From positions 1-29,712 of the forward strand of contig JAWQRM010000125.1 of NCBI GenBank assembly GCA_033557675.1: a stretch of DNA of 29,712 bases, in the 5' to 3' direction. The notes under the pieces were generated by a model. That model made no database searches. It was not told the origin of the DNA and saw nothing but the letters and a program-made list of their open reading frames with translations. This DNA comes from Coptodactyla brooksi (lineage: Eukaryota; Arthropoda; Insecta; Coleoptera; Scarabaeidae). Shown piece by piece: positions 7,661 to 17,429 of the stretch. A program made the position numbers and the translations under genes. The first letter of the stretch is position 1; the number at the start of each line of letters is the position of its first letter.

Positions 7661-8282
7661 TACGGTGACTAACATTAACTAACCCCTCATAAATTGAAAG
7701 TATCAAACAAGACGAAACCCTTTCTGCTTTTATTAAAAATCCTACCTAAACATACCAGAACTTTGCTCGTTGTAATTTAGGTAGTTTTTTAAATTCTTTC
7801 TTTAAATATTCTAAATAAGTTAGTTTGTTAATACGGTAAGTAAAAGTATATAAAAGTATGTAAAAATGATTTATGAACTGCCCATCACGTGTAATATCAT
7901 AAAAGGCCATAAAAACCACTTTCAAGTGGGAGGCCTACACCCTACCCTAATAAACCTATCCCATGCAATATAACCAATTAAAATATAATCTGTCCAAACG
8001 TAATAAAATAATAAAAAAATTAAATTTACAAGCTCGTTCAATAATAAACAAGTTCATTCAATTATTTGTATTTGTATATATTCATATTTTTGAGCAAATT
8101 CAATTTTTTTTTATTTGATTTTAATGTGCGTAATTTAAAAATATTCTGAAAACTGGTGGGTTGTGTGCATTTGTTAACATCGCAATGCGAATCGTTGCCG
8201 GTTTATAAGTAACCTCCTCTTTAAAAATAATACGAAAACATAAAACTCTTATTAAAAAACGGTACATATTAGAAAATTTTCG
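7661..8282. other. Non-coding, nothing recognised
   Basis: AT-rich with short direct repeats such as AAAAGTAT around 7847-7860. No gene or element end supported. Confidence 0.5.
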
Positions 8283-9152
8283 CTTAAAGGTAACATCTAG
8301 TAGCCAACACTTTTTAGTGAGTTTAAAATTTTTGATTATTCATGTCTAGTTGCAGGGTGAAAAAAACGTGATTTTCTGGGATTTTTAAAAGGATGTTCCA
8401 ACTATTTTTTCTTAAAACAAAATATTGATGCAAAAGTACATGTGTTGAGCAACATTTCAATTTTTTTCGTTGAAAAGTATTGTAAATTAATTAAGTTATG
8501 GGCACTTTAAGGAAACCTGATATTTCAGAGGTATTGTGCGGTGTACACCATAGCTCCAAGCCAAATCATCTGCTATCAAAATCCAAAACGATTCTGTTAA
8601 TATGTGAATATATCTTCTTCGTGAACGAAGGATTTTTTGAAAAAGTAATTTATGACAAAATGGTGGCCGTTTTAAGGAAAAGTGCGATTTTTCAGACTCT
8701 TAATTTTTCATTTTTTTTAAATAAAAAAGTTTTGAGTGAAATAAAAAATTCTTCGTTCAGGAATAAGCCCTTGATACCCAGAATAAGTACGAGAAAGTTT
8801 TAAGTCGATTGCTTTAACGGTTTTCGAGATATTGTGTGCACCGTACGGGACTTTTCCGAAAAATGTAATTTCGAGAAAAACTCATTTAAAGTTTTTGGTC
8901 TAGTTATCAGTAGAGTATAATTTAGTTTTTCTAACTTATACAGAATCCCATAAAATAAGCATTCTGCTATCAAAGTCACCTCCAAAGAAAAAGCGCGCAG
9001 CTGCTTTCGGCTGCGCAATCTCATAACTTTGTCAGTTGTCGTCCAATTGACATGAAATTTTCAGGAAAAATTCTTGAAATGGTGTACTTTAAGAATATGC
9101 AAAAACCCAAAAATCGATTTTTTACATTTTTAACTAGACATGACCCCTTAAG
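8283..9152. mobile_element. piggyBac-like non-autonomous element with TTAA ends
   Basis: Left boundary TTAAAGGTAACATCTAG at 8284; right boundary CTAGACATGACCCCTTAA ends at 9151. The right end read inward is TTAAGGGGTCATGTCTAG, and a better internal match to it, TCATGTCTAGTT, sits at 8340-8351 and continues in similar sequence (AAAAAA..GATTTT.TGGG.TTTTT) on both sides. TTAA target sites and short ends starting near a run of G/C are the signature of piggyBac-like elements. No transposase: the longest frame (8498-8803) shows no motif. A 7-bp GC-rich hairpin lies at 8995-9016. Either the left end is a diverged terminus with a subterminal repeat at 8340, or 8284 is fortuitous. Confidence 0.55.
8995..9016. 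repeat. GC-rich hairpin inside the piggyBac-like element
   Basis: GCGCAGC (8995-9001) pairs with GCTGCGC (9010-9016), loop TGCTTTCG. It stands out as the only GC-rich spot of the element. Confidence 0.65.
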
Positions 9153-10403
9153 TCATAGAAATTGATAAGATAATTTTATTCGATTTATACTATGGACTAG
9201 TTTCATAGCTTCACTATTATAGAGATGAATAAATTTAGATTTTTATCAGCTAGTTATTAACATACAGTTGAAGAGCTATGAAGCATTTGAATAAATATTG
9301 ACCTGTCCATCTTCGTCCAGACCTTGACTTAAGCACTGAGTACTTCATGACAAGTTGCTAACTTGTCATATAGTTATATGGTCATATGATCTTAATGGCA
9401 AGAATACGTTATTGTGTTGAGATGGAGTAATCAAAGTTTAGCATTGTTGTAAGTTGCTGCATAAATATACTGCTCAAAACACTTGGCGAAGTTGAAACAT
9501 AAAATTTTTGTTGAAGATCACACAACCACTTTTGAAGACCGACACAATTCTAGATTCATCCTAAGCTCCAGGAAACATTTTCTCTATTTTGTTCACAGCG
9601 GATCGAGAAATTGGATGGTCGAGGTGCAAGTTGATGTATTCTTCTTCTCATTCTTCTCATTGAGTATGCACACTACGCCAAATTCCATAATCATCAAAAC
9701 TTGAATTCGTCACTTTTCGCAGACCAAAATCGCTGCCTAATAAATAAACTGTCCAGGCAAAAACTTGAATGGGATTGGAATGATTTGCATTTTTGTTATT
9801 GCCTTAAAATGTAAGCCAATGACTCCACCGATACTTCATTGCACATGTGAGCTGTGGAAGTAAACATCTGAAGAAATATAGCAAGGGTAAGAAACTAGAA
9901 GCTAAAGACACTGAGAAAGTAAACATACGATTATAATCCATTTGTTTGATCAATCTATGGTTTTCCAAGTTCTATATCAAAAGCAAAGGTAATAAATGTT
10001 GGTGTTACATATGCTGATCTTTTCAGTGCACTCCATAATTTAACTGTTTCAAGAGAGTAGCAATGTTCAGCCAAATGTTGAAACTGTATGTGGTCGCTTA
10101 AGGTTCGTACTGTAATTTTGTTGGGCTAAATCTTGACTTATGCGCCCACAAAATTCGGCTTTGTTGAAAAGTGTAATAACAGTGTTATTAATGTATTTCA
10201 TTTTGATTATCAAAAAGAATATTCGTTACCTTTCGCTAAGATATTGACTATATTTCGCACAAAGTTATAAATTTGAAATAGAGAGGCAAAATGATTTTCT
10301 CTGATAGTACGAAATGTTTCAAACAAAAGGAATACTGGGCAAATAGCAACCAAGTAACCAAGTTGTTGACAATATATCTGTATTAATTATTATTATGCTA
10401 GCG
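9153..10403. other. Non-coding stretch with one perfect hairpin
   Basis: No motif in the small frames present (for example 9483-9704). A perfect 10-bp inverted repeat ATGACAAGTT/AACTTGTCAT lies at 9347-9356 and 9360-9369 with a 3-base loop. Nothing else supported. Confidence 0.5.
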
Positions 10404-10455
10404 CTTTAAGGCTCGCCTTAAAGTTCTCGAAGCCATTCTAAGGCAGCTTCGAGAA
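10404..10455. repeat. Two perfect hairpins placed back to back
   Basis: CTTTAAGGC/GCCTTAAAG at 10404-10412 and 10415-10423 (loop TC), followed without a single spacer base by TTCTCGAAGC/GCTTCGAGAA at 10424-10433 and 10446-10455 (12-base loop). Both stems are perfect. The minus-strand frame 10418-10612 that crosses them has no recognisable domain. Confidence 0.85.
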
Positions 10456-11594
10456 CCGGCTTCTGGCAAGAGCTAGTCCCAATACAAAACTTACCAAAAC
10501 AATTCATCCCTTTGAACTGTACCTCGGTCAAAGGTTGGTTAATATTTCTCTTTGTGTGCAAAGTTCTCACCAGTAGGTGCAGTAAAGAAAGAGGCTCAAG
10601 TTTAAGCTCCACTCTAGAACAAAGATCCTTTTTGAAATTTAAATATCAGACTAACATAAATGCAGGTTAGACGAACGAAAGTTCTTCGCCGTTTAAATAT
10701 AAAAACTGATGCTTTAAACGGTTTGAAATAAAGTTTATCTCATATCAGGTGTAAAATTGAAAACAAAAATAAATACTTAATTTCAATCCGTTGGATAATT
10801 AAAGTCATTTTGACGGTTTGTTATGAACAAGCTGTCAGAAACTACTTAATGAAGGAATTTAACTCGACAGTAAACAGAAATGGGTTTGATCTGGGACGGT
10901 TTAGAATAACCTATGTGACCTTTCGTAGGTACTACGGTTCAAATGTAATGCAGTTCGCAAAACAATACAAACTATATTTTGTGTAATAGATAACCTCGTG
11001 CAAGTTATGTAATGATATTAATAACATCGATTAAATGATGCTGTGAATTGTTAATTAGTCTACCAATTTTATTAAAAAACACGTTTTAGTATATATGAGA
11101 AAACAGGTAAAAGTCACATGAACTTGCAGGCCACATTTTTTTCAATTACTAATTTGTCCTGGTAAAATTGGTGTAAATAATCCTGATTATCCAGAATTGT
11201 AAGATCTGGTATTTAGTCCTGCTGCATGTAATTCACCATCAGGCAATTATTTAATAAAAATATTGCAAAAGTTGAATGTTGTTCTTGGCAACTTTGATCT
11301 AGTTGTTGATCAACAACCGATGACAATGTCGAAAAAGTTAAGTAAAATCATAAAATCATCAACAAGAATTGCTTGGCTCAAGTCAAGCCACTTGCTTTTC
11401 TCGAAACATTGGAAAGTGCGCTGAAAAGGTCAGCATAAGCAACATAAATATTTAGGAGAGTTTCTTGAACATAGAAATTCGGAAACCACAGATTGATCAG
11501 CCCAATCGAATATGATTATTACACTGTTCAACAATGAAATGTTTACATAAAGGAAAATGCCCAATCTTTATAGTATTCGAAATAAAACTGAAAC
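10456..11594. other. Non-coding, nothing firmly recognised
   Basis: Stretches around 11150-11420 read as moderately open frames (for example a frame with NVVLGNFDLVVDQ), but without any motif I know and with stops on both sides. No gene called. Confidence 0.4.
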
Positions 11595-11800
11595 ACAGGG
11601 AAAACATCACCCGAGATATGGAAAGGAGGGCAGGGCTTCAGAAAAAACAGATCCATCACAGAAGCCATATTTACGATAAGGCAACTAGTGATAAAGTCAA
11701 TAGAGTTTAATAATTCAGCATTTATGTTTTACCGCCCTAGCCAAAGCCTACGACCGAATCAAACTAAAACAGTAATAAATTAATTTGCTGGAATATAGCA
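11595..11800 (+). pseudogene. LINE reverse transcriptase fragment, motifs before and at motif A
   Basis: The frame of base 11631 reads GGQGFRKNRSITEAIFTIRQ, a textbook match to the non-LTR RT block 'QxGFRKGRSTxDxIFTLRQ', then LVIKSIEFNNSAFMF. A one-base shift restores the next motif, ALAKAYDRIKLKQ (about 11737-11775), equivalent to 'FxDxxKAYDRV' of motif A, but with L-A in place of the usual D-L, so the catalytic Asp is lost. Stops follow and then INLLEYSI, still consistent with the family. It is the N-terminal neighbour in RT order of the fragment at 7214, possibly from the same LINE family but a separate insertion. Non-functional. Confidence 0.82.
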
Positions 11801-12458
11801 TATAGGAACTGGTATGTACCTGGATATTTACTGTGGAATTTTTTAGAGTTTCTCGGAATATTTTTAGGTTTTCGGGAATATTCTGCTCTCTACTCCTAGG
11901 TATGTGGAAATTTTTCTGGGTATGTTCTGCATAATTTCAGTCATGCTTATTTTTTTATACAGGATATGTGTTCTGTATATCTATTGCTGAAATGTTCTTT
12001 GTTGAACCATTGCACGATTTTATAATTTTTCTCCACTAGCTAGACCAAGTGAAATAGGCTGATATTTTTCCTCAGCCCGCATAAATCCTCACCTCAAATA
12101 TACTTTATTATATTGACGATAATAAATACATTTATTAGGTATAAGTTAGGTACTTATATAGATAGCCTTGGTTCGACAGCTATCTTCATCATGAATTGTT
12201 TTAATAAGATGTATTGTCATGTATTGTTTTAATAAGACATTTATCAATCTTAATAGGATTAAAATATTTATGTTGTTTTATGATAGAAACACGACAGATA
12301 TCGGAGAAAATCAATAGTAGTAAACACACATCCCAATTAATAATATTCTATTTATGCTGTTGTTAATTGTTATGTGCGCTCACTGCTATCGACTTTCTTC
12401 CATAAAATAATATTATTATTAATGAGTACTTCTAGTTTGCATATATGTATATTAATGA
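11801..12458. other. Non-coding, with a short tandem duplication
   Basis: Two copies of a 26-base unit containing ATTGTTTTAATAAGA at about 12191-12243. GGAATATT(T/C)T recurs near 11853-11883. No gene supported. Confidence 0.5.
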
Positions 12459-12617
12459 TATAATATCAGAACAAATGCAACTAAGAAACAGTATGAACTA
12501 GTAAAACAAGCTCTAGGACTAGAACCATTGGAAGAAGAAGAGGAAAAGCCATTAAAAAAAAACAATTCATTGGTTTATATAAGCCAGCCTTCATGTCAAT
12601 CAGGTTCAGTGTCGTAG
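12459..12617 (+). CDS. Exon-like short ORF, product unknown
   Basis: An open frame of 52 codons ends at a TAG (12615-12617) and contains YELVKQALGLEPLEEEEEKP followed by a lysine run and SLVYISQPSC. The composition (mixed hydrophobic helix, acidic run, basic run) looks coding rather than random AT-rich sequence, and there is an AG at the end of a T/A-rich stretch (about 12469) that could be a splice acceptor. CAGGTTCAGT at about 12600 could alternatively be a donor. I do not recognise the protein, no ATG begins it, and no partner exon was found. It may equally be a transposon scrap. Low confidence. Confidence 0.25.
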   Translation, partial: YNIRTNATKKQYELVKQALGLEPLEEEEEKPLKKNNSLVYISQPSCQSGSVS

Positions 12618-13327
12618 GGTGAGGTTATAACACAAACCTAACCCTACAACCACACTTACATTGTGAAATACGTCTATACGGCTTTATGATGTTCGTCCCT
12701 AATATATCATGTCATAATTAGCACAAAGATAAGAGTAAGCAATTAATAAAGATCTCTTGATTAAAGATTATTAACAATTTATTAATCAAGCTGCAATTTC
12801 TATCAGCTGTTCTTATATTGTGTTCTTTAAATGTCTTTAATTTCAGGACTTTTATAGTAAGTATAGATTTGGTAGATATACACAACATAACATATAACAT
12901 AGACTTGGTAGATTTATAGTGTCGCAGCATGATCAATTGGTAAGAAATACCGTTTGAAGAGAAAAATTGTCATATAGGATAAGCTGAGCTGACATTCATA
13001 CAGGTACAGGGTATCCCCAAAATGTCATACCGATTGGGAAAGTCTTGGGAAAGCCTGTGACTAAATGTAGGGGGCATAACGTCCCGGGAGGAGGTCCATG
13101 CTAGCACTGCTTGACATCGTCCTACGTACACTTATTTTTTAACTACTAACAATAAATGTTTATTTATTATGTTTATATAAATGTTTTCTTTCGCAGCGGA
13201 CGCGTTAGTTGTATTTGAACCAGCCAATTTCATTCTAAACCGTACATGCATTATATGTTCTGACAGCTGACATTGCAAAGTTTATGTTTTAAAATATTTT
13301 GTTCGGTTTTGTGCAATTGTTTGCAAA
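12618..13327. other. Non-coding; its right end is probably a mariner leader
   Basis: At 12617-12648 the sequence AGGGTGAGGTT is mirrored by AACCTAACCCT. From about 13190 the sequence leads directly into the ATG of a mariner fragment, so it may be that element's leader. No terminal repeat was identified. No other gene. Confidence 0.4.
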
Positions 13328-13495
13328 ATGGAGAATCAAAAACAGCACTTTCGGCACATTTTGCCGATTATTATAAAAAAGGTAAAAATTCCGTTTGAGC
13401 GAGAAAAGGATTAGTCGATATGTATATAGAAGATGTATTGACAGAATGCCAGTGTGAAAACTGGTTTGCAAAATTTTTTGCAAAAGTTTGCAAAA
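13328..13495 (+). pseudogene. Mariner transposase N-terminal fragment
   Basis: ATG at 13328 opens MENQKQHFRHI, a standard mariner start. A frame change then gives DYYKKGKNSV, a stop (TGA) and, in the same new frame, DMYIEDVLTECQCENWFAKF, which matches the family pattern 'xVYGEDxxTxRxCQxWFAKFRSGD' of the HTH region. The sequence then dissolves into a TTTGCAAAA-rich repeat precisely at the WFAKF codons. No catalytic domain follows. It is a different mariner lineage from the copies at 3590 and 28738 and from the foldback arms, as its start sequence differs. Inactive. Confidence 0.8.
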
Positions 13496-13850
13496 TTTTT
13501 TGCAAATTTACATAATTTTTGGGAGCTCTTTCCAAAATGTTTGGGAAAATACCATGATCAATTCTAATGGTGTACTGTCATCAACTAGACAAATTGCATG
13601 ATTCACTCAACCAGGTAAAAATCCCAGTATCAAAAGTTGGATAAATTGCATGATTTCTTGCAAACTGGTTTACTGGTTTGAATTTTTTTTGCCAAAGTTT
13701 GCATAATATTGTGCAAATTTGCAAAATAGTTTGCAAAATTTTTTGCAGGTTTGCAAAATTTTTGGAAACTCTTTTCAAAATTTTTGGAAAAATACCACAA
13801 TTAACTCAAAAGTGTATCAACTGGATAAATTCCAACATTCACTCAAAAAA
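13456..13850. repeat. TTTGCAAAATTTT-rich minisatellite in two diverged tandem blocks
   Basis: Block A (about 13456-13610) and block B (about 13663-13850) share the same order: ACTGGTTT, several TTTGCAAAAT units, CTCTTT(C/T)CAAAAT, TTTGGGAAAATACCA or close variant, TCAACT(A/G)GA(C/T)AAAT, ATTCACTCAA. The block period is a little over 200 bases. The TGCAAAATTT units start inside the mariner codons for WFAKF, so the repeat seems to have grown from coding sequence. Confidence 0.75.
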
Positions 13851-13973
13851 AACAAGGCCAATAGCTTTTACAGCTTGGATTGGATATACTACCGCACGTA
13901 TCACATTCTAATAATAACTAAAATTCACATTCTAAAAATAATTTTAATATTTAAAATAAAACCAAATGAAAGA

Positions 13974-14300
13974 TTAAAGGTTGCCTCCTAATTTCGCCAA
14001 ATAATGCCCGAACCTATTGTAGAAACTTCTCCTCATTCTGGAGAGCATTTCTGGAGTAATAGTTTGATGAGTTTCAATAATTTTTATTCTGAGCCCATTC
14101 AAACTTTCAGGCATCAATTCAGGTTGTCGAGGGTCACGAATTTTCAAGTGGCATTGGCGACAACCTGTCTTTTCGAACATATTCACAATTTACAGCCGAT
14201 ATTCTGAAACTGTTGGGTGATCGTCAATGCTCTCTACTACAATTCTTTTGCTAATTGTCATGCGATCTTCGGGATCATTCGAATGTCTAACCAATCGTGT
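13974..14300 (-). pseudogene. Transposase C-terminal fragment, mariner-type tail
   Basis: On the minus strand the frame 14186-13974 contains LNGLRIKIIETHQTITPEML, then RRSFYNRFGHYLAKLGGNL and a stop. This follows the common ending of insect mariner-type transposases: 'L..RI......ITPEML..V...F..RL..CL...GG.FEH'. Upstream on the same strand (about 14300-14190) is NDPEDRMTISKRIVVESI, ending in a stop, which could be a transposase HTH but is not clear. The catalytic core is missing. Not related by sequence to the mariner fragment just upstream on the plus strand, so it is a separate insertion. Confidence 0.55.
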
Positions 14301-15519
14301 ACTAGAATGTAATATCACTATGAGAAGACGTGTAGTCTCCTATAGTTTTAATTGTAAAATCAGTTATATTGTTTTTAAAAGAATAATTTTAATTTGTGTT
14401 TATTATATAAGTACATGAATATGTTGACATACATATCTTTTATGTAAATATCTTTTATTTATCAAAATTGGATAAACGAAAAACAAAAGTCTTAGTAAGG
14501 ACCTACAGAATTCATCTGCGAAGTTTGAGCACATTTCATAGAAGCACCATGTGTTAAAAAAATAAAGAAAAGTTTCTTACGATGTTAAGAAATAAATTAA
14601 TGAAGTTTTTTTTTGTGAAGAGTGGATCAAAGATAATCATGAAGGTTTATTTGCAGCTTAAGGTGAATAAGTATGTAGATTTTAGCATTTAGAGAACCCT
14701 ACTTCCATCAATCGTCATAATATTGAAAATGGAAGGTATATCATTGTGATATGAATTTCTTTCTTATTTTGCTAACGTACACAAAGGGGTCGTGAGAAAG
14801 GGCAATAACGACTGCCAATTTATGAATATCTATGGCCCTAAAGTTTCCCAAATACGTTCCGTTTTTATTTACAAGGCAATTATGCCCTTTCTTTGTTTCT
14901 GCTGGATACATAAAGTAAACATGCCAGTAAATGACAGTTTTATTAAGCTGGAATTTGGAGTTTTGGTTTGACCTTTATGTTTTATTTATTCATTACTTTT
15001 CCTTGCATTATGCGCTGTATGCTTCTTTCACTTCTTGGCATCACAGATGCGTTACTTGAAGCAACAGCTGCCTACGTGCTTGTCACGCCAACTCGATTTG
15101 CGTTGTAAAGTCGACTTTATACAAACTTTGCGCAAACGTACCGGCAAAAAACTGTCGAGAATTCTGACATTTGCATGCGTTATCTCGCGCATCGACATGA
15201 GGAATTATGGACCATAGTACCGCGCAGGTACATTAGGTGGCGCCAGTAATACATCATTCGCGTGACATGTACGTCCAGCCCATTTTAATATTTTGGTGCC
15301 GGTCTACGGGATGAATAATTTTATTAGTTTTTGCATTATCGATTCCCTTCGGAATCGGACAGATATTGAATTTATCGACGTCACGGGTTTTGATACCGGA
15401 TGCCAATTTATTCGGCGTTGTACGATGAAATCTGTCCAATTACAGCTTGGGTCTTTATTATGAATATATGTACTTTTTGTGCTGCCCCACGTTTGGCTTT
15501 CGATGATAAACGGGAAAAA
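14301..15519. other. Non-coding, nothing recognised
   Basis: No supported gene. A locally less AT-rich patch lies at about 15050-15260 with several CG dinucleotides, but its 60-codon frame (15035-15217) shows no motif. Confidence 0.45.
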
Positions 15520-15563
15520 CAACGCTCATTGTGACAATCGTATTCCAACGCTCATTGTGACAA
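15520..15563. repeat. 18-bp exact direct repeat, 26-base offset
   Basis: CAACGCTCATTGTGACAA occurs at 15520-15537 and again at 15546-15563. Eight bases separate the copies. Confidence 0.9.
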
Positions 15564-16818
15564 AGCGAAATGACAGAATTTTGAATAGCGCTTCGCCGCG
15601 TTTGTTTTATATTTGAATTATTTGGAAAGTAGATAACGCGATAGAATGGACATCGATACAATGCTGTTGTAGCGTTTGTCGCAAACTGGAGTTGACGTTA
15701 TAAGCTATCCAGAATACGAGATGGAAGTATTATTTCAACGTTTACATGAAAATGCAAAGCAAAAGTTGTGTCAAGTTTTATGTAGGTGTTTGAATTGTCT
15801 GCCATTAGCGTAGCATGTATTAACATGCTTACACGGAATAAATAATTTTCAGAATATAGCATTTGAGTTTTTATACATCAAAACCATAAGGTATGTAACA
15901 CTTAAAACTATGGAATAGTCACAAAATGATAATAGTTTAAACGGAATAAACACCAGACTGTAACACAAACCAGTTCAAAAGCAATTACTGACAAGTAACT
16001 GATGAATCAATGACAGGTACTTGCAGACAATGACGTTTCATACGAAGCACTCTATACACAACGCAGTGTTGATGAAGTTCTGTGATATTCAACAGTTGAT
16101 TACAACAGTTGATACAATTGCTAAATGGCAAATATTTTATTTCCTCTTCATTTACTGAACAATATTTACAAAACTATTCTCGGCTTGCAATTCACTATTG
16201 ACCATGCTGTTTATTTACATAAACTTGAACACAATTCAAAATATAGGTGCAATACAGATATAAGTAATTCATTTAGTTTTGCATTTTATTCATTCGTTTA
16301 TAATTGTATATGCAACCTGTTTGAAATTGTGCTTTATGACATTAATGATGATGGACAGCTCATAAACGAAACAAAGGAGGGACAGTGGAAGGACTCAGCA
16401 GGGTGGTATTAAACAGAACCATGTATGTAATGGAAAGTAATGCATATAAGCGAAAAACAATTTTAACTGTGAGTGTTATCTGCTGTTTATAAAGGCATGA
16501 ATATCACTACCCTATGTAATTCAAGAAATTTTCTCCTTATAAGGTACTTTTATTGAAACTGTCACCTGAATAGCTTGCACTATATTATTTTCATCAACAC
16601 TTCCCCTGTAACATTATTATCCACTCAGGGGACTTGCCATTCATTGGTTCACTTATAATACCTGTTATCTCGACCTCAATTGCATCTTCCATTAATATCG
16701 AGTTTCGTTAAAAGTGATACCTTTCACGATGCTTTTAAAAGAAGCTATTTTCTTATGTTTTCGAGTTATTCGGAAGATTTCGATGTTTCTCTTTATTTTG
16801 CATTCAGAAATAAATATG
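15564..16818. other. Non-coding except for an orphan 95-codon ORF
   Basis: Apart from the ORF at 16125-16412 I see no gene, repeat or element end. Confidence 0.4.
16125..16412 (+). CDS. Orphan 95-residue ORF, function unknown
   Basis: ATG at 16125 to a stop at 16410-16412. It has a hydrophobic, aromatic-rich character: ILFPLHLLNNIYKTILGLQF near the start, and a Cys-containing hydrophobic stretch around FAFYSFVYNCICNLFEIVL (about residues 52-70) that could be membrane-seeking, then an acidic DINDDGQ and a hydrophilic tail. I do not recognise any family. No nearby splice, promoter or terminal-repeat evidence. A chance ORF of this length is quite possible in a 29.7-kb AT-rich window, so I rate it low. 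Confidence 0.18.
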   Translation: MANILFPLHLLNNIYKTILGLQFTIDHAVYLHKLEHNSKYRCNTDISNSFSFAFYSFVYNCICNLFEIVLYDINDDGQLINETKEGQWKDSAGWY

Positions 16819-16848
16819 TAATAATAATAATAATAATAATAAATAATG
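16819..16848. repeat. (TAA)n microsatellite
   Basis: A run of about eight TAA/ATA units, slightly interrupted at its right end. It generates poly-Ile or poly-Tyr frames on the two strands, which are artefacts. Confidence 0.9.
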
Positions 16849-17429
16849 ATATCAGAATGTGTACAAATAATCAATGTAAGAAATAAAAGAGCGACATGTT
16901 TGGAAGGTGCTTTTTCACTATTTAGGTAAATAGTTATTCCTGTATTCCTGGCTAGACCAGGAGTTGAGCCTTCTTATTTAGCTGTAATTTAACTGTGAAG
17001 ATAAACAATTTCAAATTGTTATTGAACTCAGGGGGGAAATTCAAAATTTACAAATTTTTATGGAAGTATATTTTATTTTGAAAGATGCAAAAGTCGCATT
17101 TCTTATACCTCTTCGATTATAGTTCACCTTTACGTAATAAGAATGATCAAACTTCACAATGATGAGAATAGCTCTTAAAAATTAAGTCGATTAAATGGAA
17201 TTTTATGTCAATACTTTTGGTAACTGCAATTTAATGAATCAGGTTTATACATCATTGATCCATCATTTTAGGTGAGGTTAGGTTTAAACGTGAGTGGGCT
17301 TATACAGCCCCCCACTGCGACCTGGTCTATTGTGGCCCACACCTATATTATACTTCACCTTCCGATCTTGCTCTCCGTAGAAAACTGAATATAACTCGAG
17401 GTGACACCTTACCAAGGTCAGCTAGGCTC
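16849..17429. other. Non-coding; probable 3' flank of the minus-strand LINE
   Basis: Bases from about 17270 to 17430 may be the 3' untranslated end of the minus-strand LINE described next, as composition there is less AT-rich. GGTGAGGTTAGGTTT occurs at 17271-17285. No poly-A tract (poly-T on this strand) marks a clear end. Confidence 0.4.

Noticed and set aside
8498..8803. 101-codon frame inside the piggyBac-like element as a gene
   Set aside because: No motif, AT-driven composition, and it is crossed by low-complexity A/T runs; non-autonomous elements often hold such chance frames.
12617..12648. AGGGTGAGGTT..AACCTAACCCT and the TTAGG-like motif at 17271 as telomeric repeat
   Set aside because: Only one or two loosely TTAGG-like units, not a tandem array.
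16692..16886. Overlapping frames with poly-Ile and poly-Tyr
   Set aside because: They translate the (TAA)n microsatellite.
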